Below, one piece after another: positions 42,832 through 51,002 of a stretch of DNA of 64,000 nucleotides (position 1 is its first letter; every line of letters begins with the position of its first letter). The stretch is from Soehngenia sp. (GTDB taxonomy: Bacteria > Bacillota > Clostridia > Tissierellales > Tissierellaceae), in the NCBI GenBank assembly GCA_024637045.1, contig JAGXFX010000001.1:1-64000 (forward strand), in the 5' to 3' direction. A model generated the notes under the pieces. The model did no database searches. It was given only the letters and a program-made list of their open reading frames with translations, and was not told the origin of the DNA. The position numbers and the translations under genes were made by a program.

Positions 42832-43605
42832 ATGGAAAACTATCTTGTAACTCTGTTAGTATTGTTTATATATTTCAATATTGTATTTGCAATTGCTCAA
42901 TCAAAAAAAAACAATGGTCTGATTGATATAGCGTGGGGATTTGGATTTGTAGTTGTAGCGGTAACAAGCTATTTGATATCTGCGGAGTATACTTTAAGAG
43001 GATCAATTATAACAATTTTGGTACTTCTCTGGGGATTGAGACTTTCTTGGCATCTGTTCAAGAGGAACTGGAACAAAAAAGAAGACTATCGATATGTTGC
43101 AATGAGGGAGAAGTGGGGATCAAAGAACCATGCAGTAATGGCTTACATCAGGGTTTTCATGTCTCAGATGGCACTCTGTTTCATAATAGCTCTTCCAATT
43201 ATGATAACAAACTTTAGCAGTGTAGAGGGTTTGGCAATCTTGGATTTTGTTGGAATCGCAATATGGATAATCGGTTATTATTTTGAGGTTGTCGGTGATG
43301 CTCAGCTTAAAGAGTTTATCAGCAATCCTGAAAACAAAGGAAAACTTATGAAATACGGATTGTGGAAGTACACAAGGCATCCTAATTATTTTGGAGAGGC
43401 TACAATGTGGTGGGGAATATTTCTGATTTCCCTATCCGTACCAGGATCATTACTTGGTATAATAAGCCCAATTACAATAACTACTCTTTTGTTGTTTGTA
43501 TCTGGGGTTCCGCTTCTTGAAAAGAAATACAAGGATCATCCGGAATGGGATGATTACGCAAGAAAAACCAGTAAGTTTATTCCATTGCCGCCAAAAGATC
43601 AATAG
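42832..43605 (+). CDS. DUF1295 (steroid 5-alpha-reductase-like) membrane protein
   Basis: [36 protein letters not shown]. Confidence 0.92.
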   Translation: MENYLVTLLVLFIYFNIVFAIAQSKKNNGLIDIAWGFGFVVVAVTSYLISAEYTLRGSIITILVLLWGLRLSWHLFKRNWNKKEDYRYVAMREKWGSKNHAVMAYIRVFMSQMALCFIIALPIMITNFSSVEGLAILDFVGIAIWIIGYYFEVVGDAQLKEFISNPENKGKLMKYGLWKYTRHPNYFGEATMWWGIFLISLSVPGSLLGIISPITITTLLLFVSGVPLLEKKYKDHPEWDDYARKTSKFIPLPPKDQ

Positions 43606-43626
43606 AACATATCATCTACTTCGGAG

Positions 43627-44583
43627 GTGCATAGAATGTCAAATAAACCTGTTATTGTAGTAAGCAACTGTCTGGGATTTTGTAATTGCAGATATGATGG
43701 TCAGGTGATCAATGATAAATTTGTAAAGGCTTTGGAGTCGTATGTTGATTATATCAAGGTATGCCCAGAGGTTGATATTGGTCTTGGAATTCCCAGAGAT
43801 TCAGTGAAACTGGTTAAGGTAGACGGTAAAGCGGAGTTGTATCAGCCAGGACAGGACAGATATGTAACAAAGGAAATGGACGAATACTCAGAGAAAATTT
43901 TGTCATCATTGGACCATGCAGATGGATTTATCCTAAAGGGTAGATCTCCTTCTTGCGGTATTAAGGATGTGAAATATTATCAATCCATGGTAAAAGGAGC
44001 AAGCTCTGAAAAGGGAATAGGAAGGTTTGCGGAAAAAGTATTTGAAAAATTTCCATTCAGTGCAATTGAAGAAGAAGGAAGATTGACAAACCTCGCCTTA
44101 AGGGAGCATTTTCTGACAAAGTTGTATACAAATATGAGATTCAGGGAGATCAAGGATGGGAAACTAAAGGATCTTGTTGATTTTCATACTCGACATAAGT
44201 ATATACTAATGTCATATAACCAGAAAGAGTTAAAATCCATGGGTAAGATTGTAGCCAATCACCAGAATAAAAAGTATGAAGACTTGTATGGTGAATACAA
44301 GGAACATCTTGGCAGTGCAATGGAACAAGCTCCAAAATTCACAAATCAATTGAATACTCTGATGCACATAATGGGGTATTTTTCAGATTATCTGTCAAAG
44401 GATGAAAAGGAGTATCTACTGAAGAGTCTTGATAAATATAGAAAGAGAAGAAGTCATCTAAGTGTTCCTGTAGGAATATTAAGAGGGTATGCCATCAAGT
44501 ATAAACAGGAGTACATTCTTGGGCAATACATATGGGAACCATTTCCTGAGGATATGTTGGATATAAGCGATACTGGCAAATAA
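43627..44583 (+). CDS. DUF523 + DUF1722 fusion protein
   Basis: VVSNCLGFCNCRYDGQ, KGRSPSCGIKDVKYYQ; C-terminal DUF1722: FHTRHKYILMSYNQKELKSMGKIVAN. Confidence 0.9.
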   Translation: MHRMSNKPVIVVSNCLGFCNCRYDGQVINDKFVKALESYVDYIKVCPEVDIGLGIPRDSVKLVKVDGKAELYQPGQDRYVTKEMDEYSEKILSSLDHADGFILKGRSPSCGIKDVKYYQSMVKGASSEKGIGRFAEKVFEKFPFSAIEEEGRLTNLALREHFLTKLYTNMRFREIKDGKLKDLVDFHTRHKYILMSYNQKELKSMGKIVANHQNKKYEDLYGEYKEHLGSAMEQAPKFTNQLNTLMHIMGYFSDYLSKDEKEYLLKSLDKYRKRRSHLSVPVGILRGYAIKYKQEYILGQYIWEPFPEDMLDISDTGK

Positions 44584-44621
44584 AAGGCTCAAGGACCAAA
44601 TCAAAGGTCCTTGAGTCCTTT
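44583..44621. terminator. Bidirectional terminator
   Basis: AAAGGCTCAAGGACC ... GGTCCTTGAGTCCTTT. Confidence 0.75.
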
Positions 44622-46136
44622 TATGTATTCATTTATTTTATCAATTGTTTGAGATCTAAAATCGGCTGAAGAAGATGAATGTGGTGAATTTATTTTCAGG
44701 TAATCCCAGAAAGCCTGAGTCATAAATGGTTCATTAATCGCAAAGCTTATTGAAGGTGAACTGTACTTCATTACAATCAGACCAATGTTTTCCTTTGAAT
44801 ATATGGTAAGATCATCGTTGATATTTTCAGCAATAAAAACTGTATAGTTTGGGTGATGTTTTAGAAGACTAATTATATTTTCAAGCTGAGCTCGGAAAGT
44901 AAATACATCATAATATACTGGATTTCCCGTAAAGACAGTAAAACCAACGGGGATGTTTTTATCAATCAATTCAGAGTATTCAGGGAGTCTAATTATCTCA
45001 GTAAATTTGTTTGTCTCAAGAAGAGTGATAAAAGAATGAATTCTTTCTTTGTGAAAGGCAAACAATGATTCCCTTTCATCCTTTGAATGATTCTTAAGGA
45101 ATCTTTCCAGTGCAAATAAAGGAAGCGTTATTGAAGATAAAGCTCTGGACTTTAGTATGCAATCAACTTTTTCATACTCAAATTCATTTACTGTATCCAT
45201 AAGCGACCTGTTAGAGGACGAGTTAAAAATCTTCATCAAAGGTCTTCATAGCTTCAGAAAAACATCAAACTCATAAAATAGAGCACTGACAGCATCTTGG
45301 TCAGTGAGATAGAAATTAAGATTATTGCTGATAGTTCTTCCCATTGAATTTGATGAAACTGCACACAATTCGGGCGCAATAAAGATAGTTCTTGTGAAAT
45401 TCACATCCCTGGTTCGAGGATAATAGTAAGGTTCAATGTTACCTGTCAAGTAGAAAGGCATCCACTCTTTTATAGCAGCAAACATTTCATCGAGTGATCT
45501 GGTAATGGTATGTACAATTTTTACCTTGTTTCCTTTTTGTAGTACTTGCATAAACAGCATTGACCATTCCAGTGTAAATTTTGGGTCATCAATCAGCCAG
45601 GCTAAATCTTCATCACTATAGAGATATAGAGTATGTGTCTTCCTGCTGTTTAATATTTCCAAAAGAAATCTTATTACTGCTGAACGCTTTCCTTCAATTC
45701 CATGGTATACATCCTGCATTGGAGAATGTGAATAATTTGTTCCGGTATCCATTTGTACAGCGGACTGTTTTCTGAAGCTGAATTCATCTAGTTTTTTAAT
45801 AAAGCTTCCAACATTGCTGTTGTGTTCATTGCTACTGTCTCTTAGCCAGTTCTCGACAATCGCTTCAAGGCTTTTACCATCCTGCTTATGTGGAATGTTA
45901 TCTGCCTGAAGCTTGTCTTTCAAGCCTTTCAGATGGTAATCCTCCTTGCATCTTTTTACAAGGGTTGCTGACATTTGGGATATATAGTTCTCATTACGTG
46001 AAGGCTTTCTGGACCCTGACCGAAGTCTGCTTATAAAAGATGGATCCAGAGAAGTATGTTTCGCAAGTGTGCTATTGCTTGTATTAGTAAGATTTAATAG
46101 AAAGTCCAATTTATCACTAAAACTCATAAACACCAC
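44601..46136 (-). CDS. HTH regulator split by an in-frame TGA (recoded or interrupted); track ORFs 45246..46136 and 44601..45239
   Basis: N-terminal HTH STLAKHTSLDPSFISRLRSGSRKPSR; both ORFs in the same frame, ...FDVFLKL-TGA(45248-45246)-RPLMKIFNSSSN..., two sense codons between the TGA and the downstream ATG. Confidence 0.55.
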
Positions 46137-46267
46137 CCCTTTAGCTGATTATAGCAAAGAAATCTATAGATTAGCAATGTTTTGTCATCAAAAGTGACAT
46201 CTAAATGGCAATGACAGACTGATTATGTGCAAAATTTTGATCCTAAAATGGGTATATTAATGTTGAG

Positions 46268-46573
46268 GTGAAGGTTATGAATTATCAGGTCAAATTAAAA
46301 TCAGGTTTTTTCAAGACATTAAAGTATAAGATGACAGTGGAAGAAGATGAGTTGATTCTGAGACAGGAGCTGCGTGAAGGATTCGATCTAATACCTATCA
46401 AGAATGAAGATGTTCTTGAGTTGGGATTCATAAGATATCCTGGAGGCAAGCTACAATTTGAAATAATAACAACTGGAGCATATTACTTTGGATACATATC
46501 ACCAGACAATGATACGGAAGAACTCATTAGAGTTTTAAAAGATAGCTATGGTAGAAGGCTAAGTGTTGAATAG
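46268..46573 (+). CDS. Hypothetical protein, 101 aa
   Basis: ORF with SD, MKVMNYQVKLKSGFFKTLKYKMTVEEDELILRQEL. Confidence 0.6.
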   Translation: MKVMNYQVKLKSGFFKTLKYKMTVEEDELILRQELREGFDLIPIKNEDVLELGFIRYPGGKLQFEIITTGAYYFGYISPDNDTEELIRVLKDSYGRRLSVE

Positions 46574-46605
46574 GAATCCTCGGATTTAGTTATCCGAGGA
46601 TTCCT
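46572..46605. terminator. Hairpin, 14-bp perfect stem, no clear T-tract
   Basis: AGGAATCCTCGGAT TTAGTT ATCCGAGGATTCCT. Confidence 0.5.
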
Positions 46606-46694
46606 ATCCATTGTAGCAACAAAAATTGACAATACAACGAAAAGAAACTACAATATTACTTGATGTACAATATGATAATGATTGGAGAATTTAA

Positions 46695-47477
46695 ATGACC
46701 TTAATTAAAAAGGCAGCAGGAAAAATAATATATGGTACAGGTCAGGTTTTGTCATTTATTTTTGACCTGTTCATTGGAATAGCAGAGATAACAGTAGGTC
46801 TTGTAATCGGAATAGCAAGAGGCTTTGCAGCATTGATAGGAATGGGAGGATGTCTGATTCTGTTTTTACTGTTCAGTCCATTTGGGTTGATGATTTTATT
46901 TAATCCCATTACGTTTCTGGTAATTTTATTTTTTATTATATTTCCAATACTGGGTCAGAAATTCATATCTTTTCTCAAGTACTGGAGATACATAATAACT
47001 GAGTATTTATATGATCTGGGAAGTTATTTGATGGATGGCAAAGGTCAACATAAATCCTTTTCTGAATATGGACACAAGTATCAAAAAATGGAAGAAGAAA
47101 GAATCAGACAGGAAAGAGAAAAGAGGCAGCAACAACAACAGAAGGAATGGGAAGAAAGATTTAGGCAATGGCAAAGTTACCAAAGGCAGGGCAACGGACA
47201 GTACTGGCAAGGTCAGGGAGGCTACACAGGCCAGCAAACCTATGCGAATCCCATGACTGAATTTAAGCAGAAATATACAAAGAGCTGTGACATACTGGGA
47301 TTACCATATGACACGGACAAGTATCAGGTTAAGCTTGCTTACAGAAAGAAAGCCAAGGAATACCATCCTGATATTAATAAATCTTTTGATGCAACAAGTA
47401 AATTTCAGCAAATAAACGATGCTTACGAGTTTTTAAGTGATGAAAACATCGAAAGATATAAAAGCATAGGTTCTTGA
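46695..47477 (+). CDS. Membrane-anchored protein with C-terminal J domain
   Basis: N-terminal TMs; CDILGLPYDTDKYQVKLAYRKKAKEYHPDINKSFDATSKFQQINDAYEFL. Confidence 0.88.
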   Translation: MTLIKKAAGKIIYGTGQVLSFIFDLFIGIAEITVGLVIGIARGFAALIGMGGCLILFLLFSPFGLMILFNPITFLVILFFIIFPILGQKFISFLKYWRYIITEYLYDLGSYLMDGKGQHKSFSEYGHKYQKMEEERIRQEREKRQQQQQKEWEERFRQWQSYQRQGNGQYWQGQGGYTGQQTYANPMTEFKQKYTKSCDILGLPYDTDKYQVKLAYRKKAKEYHPDINKSFDATSKFQQINDAYEFLSDENIERYKSIGS

Positions 47478-47508
47478 TTTTAGTTTAACATTAAAAGGAG
47501 GATTTAAT

Positions 47509-47979
47509 ATGAAGTATTTTCATTACGAGACTGAAATCGGATATCTTACAATAGCAGAATCCGATGAGAAAATTACTGAAGTTGGTTTTGGCAAAAAAGC
47601 TTACCCGGACTCCATGAGAGAAGAAACTCCTTTAATAAAAGAATCAATCAGACAAATCATAGAATACCTGGAGGGGAATAGAGAAAAATTTGAATTGCCG
47701 ATTCAATTGACAGGAACAGAATTTCAGCGTAATGTTTGGAATTCACTGAAAAAAATACCATATGGCGAAACCAGAAGTTACAAGGAAGTGGCTTTAATGG
47801 CTGGGAATCAAAAGGCTTATAGGGCAGTTGGAAATGCCAATAACAAGAATCCAGTGGCAATTATTGTCCCCTGACACAGAGTAATTGGAGCCAACGGTGA
47901 TTTGGCAGGATTTGGTGGAGGAATAGACATCAAGAAAAGATTACTTGAACTAGAGAATAAAAATGCTCACTCCCTGTAG
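47509..47979 (+). CDS. ogt: Methylated-DNA--[protein]-cysteine S-methyltransferase (Ogt/MGMT), probable selenoprotein with TGA (47872-47874) at the active site
   Basis: Through TGA: ...[53 protein letters not shown]. Family motif is (I/V)PCHRV(I/V). Track truncated it at 47874. Hairpin GCCAA-CGGTGAT-TTGGC starts 15 nt after the TGA. Confidence 0.85.
47890..47906 (+). promoter_or_regulatory. Candidate bacterial SECIS element (ogt)
   Basis: 5-bp stem GCCAA/TTGGC, 7-nt loop CGGTGAT with G at loop position 2; 20 nt between UGA and loop. Confidence 0.65.
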
Positions 47980-47993
47980 GGAGTGAGCATTTT
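47960..47993 (+). terminator. Terminator of the ogt gene
   Basis: AATGCTCACTCCC TGTA GGGAGTGAGCATTTTG; TAG stop of the full-length ORF lies in the loop. Confidence 0.8.
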
Positions 47994-47994
47994 G

Positions 47995-48119
47995 TTAGCA
48001 CTTATTCATCATTATATCCAGAATAACAGGATCTGTATTGCTCATTCCTTCAGTTGAAACCCTTGCAAGGTTTGAGATTGATTCTTCAACAGTTGCTCCA
48101 ATATTACCGTTATCGCAGG
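47995..48119 (-). pseudogene. C-terminal remnant of a UPF0597/CyuA (L-cysteine desulfidase-like) gene
   Basis: CDNGNIGATVEESISNLARVSTEGMSNTDPVILDIMMNKC* resembles the C-terminus of YhaM/CyuA as I recall it ([30 protein letters not shown]); no upstream body. Confidence 0.5.
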
Positions 48120-48142
48120 GTACAGATACTTGGCGAAGGTGT

Positions 48143-48211
48143 AGAGTCAAAAAAATCCTTGCAAAGAAACTAGGGATAAGTCTTGCCACCTTATACAGAA
48201 AAATTGACTAA
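48143..48211 (+). pseudogene. C-terminal remnant of a Fis-type HTH regulator
   Basis: RVKKILAKKLGISLATLYRKID* matches the Fis-family HTH end; no upstream ORF. Confidence 0.5.
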
Positions 48212-48238
48212 CACATAGAACTTCTTCAGATAAAAAAA

Positions 48239-48258
48239 TACGCCTCTTAAGAGGCGTA
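48239..48258 (-). terminator. Terminator of the MerT-like gene
   Basis: 20-nt perfect palindrome TACGCCTCTTAAGAGGCGTA followed on the minus strand by TTTTTTT (48232-48238). Confidence 0.85.
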
Positions 48259-48552
48259 AAATAATCCAAGAATAGTTGGATAGTATAGTGCCAGTATTGC
48301 CAGTGCTGTGGAAACCCAGAATATAATTCTTGTGGTCTTCCCGGCATTTTTCTTTTCTATCCTACTATAAGCTAAATATAGAAGAATGCCTGTTATTATT
48401 ACAAAAATTGGCTTATATTTAGTTAAATTCGCAAAATATGCAGTTCCTACAGATCCCAGACCCAGGGATGCCAAAATAAGGCCACCACTTCAACAGAGGG
48501 ATGCTGCCACTGCAGTAAAAATTGACGAAACGCTCATTAGTTTTTCTTTCAA
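48247..48552 (-). CDS. merT: MerT-like mercuric ion transporter, probable selenoprotein with TGA (48492-48490) replacing the second Cys of the CC motif
   Basis: TTG start with GGAGG SD; MKEKLMSVSSIFTAVAASLC-U-SGGLILASLGLGSVGTAYFANLTKYKPIFVIITGILLYLAYSRIEKKNAGKTTRIIFWVSTALAILALYYPTILGLFYAS*. Matches MerT organisation, C-terminal K(x)IFW and P(x)(x)xxFY. The track reports only the part after the TGA (48247..48474). Confidence 0.82.
48451..48467 (-). promoter_or_regulatory. Candidate bacterial SECIS element (merT)
   Basis: Minus-strand ATCCC-TGGGTCT-GGGAT: 5-bp stem, 7-nt loop, G at loop position 2; 25 nt between UGA and loop; loop contains GGUCU as in the E. coli fdhF SECIS. Confidence 0.65.
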
Positions 48553-48564
48553 TCCGGCACCTCC

Positions 48565-48580
48565 ATACCCCAAGGGGGTT
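48565..48580 (-). promoter_or_regulatory. CsoR-family-like operator palindrome upstream of the MerT-like gene
   Basis: ATACCCC-AA-GGGGGTT on the plus strand, between the SD and a minus-strand TTGAAT-17-TAGAAT promoter candidate. Confidence 0.45.
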
Positions 48581-48770
48581 TAACGATATTTTTATTCTAA
48601 CACATATTTCAAAAAAATTCAAATTAAGTAGTAATAGATTGTTCAGAATGACCTTCCAATTGTTTTGAATCACTCAATAGTGGTAATAGTATAGTAATAG
48701 ATATGAAAGATGATCTTGACGCATCAAACAGTTTTTGTTGCGTGAAAATAACAAAGAAAGGGGTTTATAT

Positions 48771-49919
48771 ATGGAAAAATTAGACCTTGATATTTTAAAG
48801 GAAATGTCCCAGAGGGACTTAGATGGACTTGTCTCTATTTATTTACCCACCTTCAAGAGTGGACAGGAGACAAATCAAAGCAGGATAAGGCTGAAAAACC
48901 TATTAAGGGATGCTGAATCTGATTTGGAAGAGAAAGGGTTTTCACCGAAGGATGCCCAGTCGATGCTAAAACCGGCAACCAAACTTCTTGATGAGACTAT
49001 TTTCTGGCAAAATCAAGACAGAGGACTTGCAATATTGATATCACCAGAGGGAATGAAGTATTACAGACTACCCTTTGAGGTTGAAGAATTGGCAATGGTT
49101 TCAAACCGGTTCTATATTAAACCGTTGCTTAAGATTGTTGCATCTATAGAAAAGTTTAATATCCTGACACTTACTCAGGATGAAGTTAGATTTTTCGAAG
49201 CAGATCCATATAGTATCAGAAAAATTGATGCACCAGAAATAGACCAATTGGTAGAAGATTATATACCAGCAAATGAATTACACCAGGAAGCCACAAGTCC
49301 AAAGGGTGCTGCATCAGGTGGCGGACCAGGAATGCATGGATATAATGAAATGAGTAAAACAGAAAAAAATGAAATATCAAAACACCTTAGAACAATCGAT
49401 AAAGAGGTTAACAAGATTCTTAAGGAAACCAAACAACCTCTGATAGTATACTCAGTGGACTATATTTTTCCTATGTACAGAGAAGTAAGTTCATATTCCA
49501 ATCTAATGGAAGAGTCGATTAAAGGAAGCCCGGAAGGTGTCGGAGAAAAGGAAATACATGAAAAGGCGATGGATATATTTACTCCTAAAGTAGATAAAAG
49601 GCTCGAGAAAGAGTTTGAAAAGTTTAAAACTCTCATAAACACAGATTCCAAGTTTGGCAGTGATAGTATTGAGAGAATTGTACTTTCAGCAAACAGTGGA
49701 GGAGTGGATACTCTTTTCATTGCAGAAGACGTACAGAAGTGGGGAGCTATCAACGAGGAGGAACATAGCCTTGAAGTAAACAATAAAGAAGCTGTCGGCC
49801 ATCTTGACCTGATGGATCATGCCGCGTTGATGACACTGACAAATGGTGGAACCGTGCATGTTCTGGAAAGGGACAAAATGCCTTCAGGAAAGCCAATTAC
49901 AGCCATATTAAGATTCTAG
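48771..49919 (+). CDS. baeRF family (bacterial archaeo-eukaryotic release factor-like) protein
   Basis: MSQRDLDGLVSIYLPTFKSGQETNQSRIRLKNLL ... LDLMDHAALMTLTNGGTVHVLERDKMPSGKPITAILRF; track ORF start 48735. Confidence 0.75.
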   Translation: MEKLDLDILKEMSQRDLDGLVSIYLPTFKSGQETNQSRIRLKNLLRDAESDLEEKGFSPKDAQSMLKPATKLLDETIFWQNQDRGLAILISPEGMKYYRLPFEVEELAMVSNRFYIKPLLKIVASIEKFNILTLTQDEVRFFEADPYSIRKIDAPEIDQLVEDYIPANELHQEATSPKGAASGGGPGMHGYNEMSKTEKNEISKHLRTIDKEVNKILKETKQPLIVYSVDYIFPMYREVSSYSNLMEESIKGSPEGVGEKEIHEKAMDIFTPKVDKRLEKEFEKFKTLINTDSKFGSDSIERIVLSANSGGVDTLFIAEDVQKWGAINEEEHSLEVNNKEAVGHLDLMDHAALMTLTNGGTVHVLERDKMPSGKPITAILRF

Positions 49920-49927
49920 AGACCTGA

Positions 49928-49972
49928 ATTATAAGGGTACACTGAAAATCTTGTGTACCCTTATAATTTTTG
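49928..49972 (+). terminator. Intrinsic terminator
   Basis: ATTATAAGGGTACAC ... GTGTACCCTTATAATTTTT. Confidence 0.85.
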
Positions 49973-50004
49973 AGTAAAATTATAAAAAATGGAGGTTAGG
50001 TTAG

Positions 50005-50847
50005 ATGAAAAATTTCGTCACAACAAGATGGTTAAAGGGCAATCTGGATATGGAAAATCTATTGATTTTTGATGTCAGGTATGAACTGGGCAACGAGGAG
50101 TATGGTAAGGAAGAATACAATAAAGGACACATAGAAGGCGCAATATTTGTACCTATGGAGGATTTGCTTACGGGAGATGTAGGAAATCATGGAGGAAGAC
50201 ATCCACTTCCTGACATGGACCAATTTGTTCGCAGTATTAATGATTTAGGTGTGGATGATTTCAAGACTGTGGTTATTTATGATGATGGAGAACTAGCCAT
50301 GGCCGGCAGATTATGGTGGATGCTAAAATATATAGGCAAGGATCAGGTTTTCCTTCTAAAAGATGGAATAAAGGAATGGAAAAATAATGATTACGGTTTA
50401 TCCATTGAGAAGGTGGAGCCGTCAAAGGGTGGCGAACTAACACTTAAGATGAATAACCGAATGATTGCAGATGTTGAAGATGTTAAAGAAGCAATAGGAA
50501 AAAACAATGAAATAATAGTGGATTCTAGAACGCCAGATAGATACAAAGGAGAGATTGAGCCAATCGACAGGATTCCTGGACATATTCCGGCAGCAGTAAA
50601 TTATCCCTGGACCGAATTGGTTGAAGACTTGGGTGAAATTGATGCAGATAAGCTTGTAGCACATTACAGTGAACTGGCACAATACAACAAGATAATTGTA
50701 CATTGTGGTTCAGGAATAACCGGTACGGTAAATATAATGTTTATGGATGAGATTGGTCTGAAACCTGTTCTTTACCTTGGAGGATACAGTGACTGGATTA
50801 GTTATGAGGGAAATGAAATTATTAAAGAAACAAAAGGAATCGACTAA
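50005..50847 (+). CDS. Rhodanese-type sulfurtransferase (two domains)
   Basis: GHIEGAIFVPMEDLL, GHIPAAVNYPW, catalytic IVHCGSGITGTVN. Confidence 0.92.
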   Translation: MKNFVTTRWLKGNLDMENLLIFDVRYELGNEEYGKEEYNKGHIEGAIFVPMEDLLTGDVGNHGGRHPLPDMDQFVRSINDLGVDDFKTVVIYDDGELAMAGRLWWMLKYIGKDQVFLLKDGIKEWKNNDYGLSIEKVEPSKGGELTLKMNNRMIADVEDVKEAIGKNNEIIVDSRTPDRYKGEIEPIDRIPGHIPAAVNYPWTELVEDLGEIDADKLVAHYSELAQYNKIIVHCGSGITGTVNIMFMDEIGLKPVLYLGGYSDWISYEGNEIIKETKGID

Positions 50848-50858
50848 GCAACTTATGC

Positions 50859-50904
50859 ACATACCATCAAAAAGTTAACTAACAAATTGATGGTATGTTT
50901 TTTC
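50859..50904 (+). terminator. Intrinsic terminator
   Basis: ACATACCATCAA ... TTGATGGTATGTTTTTT. Confidence 0.85.
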
Positions 50905-50949
50905 AGGATTGTTTACATTGGATGTTGATTGCTGTAATATTATACTATG

Positions 50950-50963
50950 TTCAAACGGTTGCA
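50950..50963. promoter_or_regulatory. Candidate LacI/MalR operator at the malQ promoter
   Basis: TTCAAACGGTTGCA, imperfect dyad, just downstream of -10 candidate TATACT. Confidence 0.45.
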
Positions 50964-51002
50964 TAATTAAGAGGGAATCAGATGGAAAGAAGGTGAGAAA
51001 CA

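Noticed and set aside
48147-48347. Track ORFs 48147..48347 and 48419..48673 on the minus strand as genes
   Set aside because: They are out-of-frame overlaps of the MerT-like gene with no family signature.
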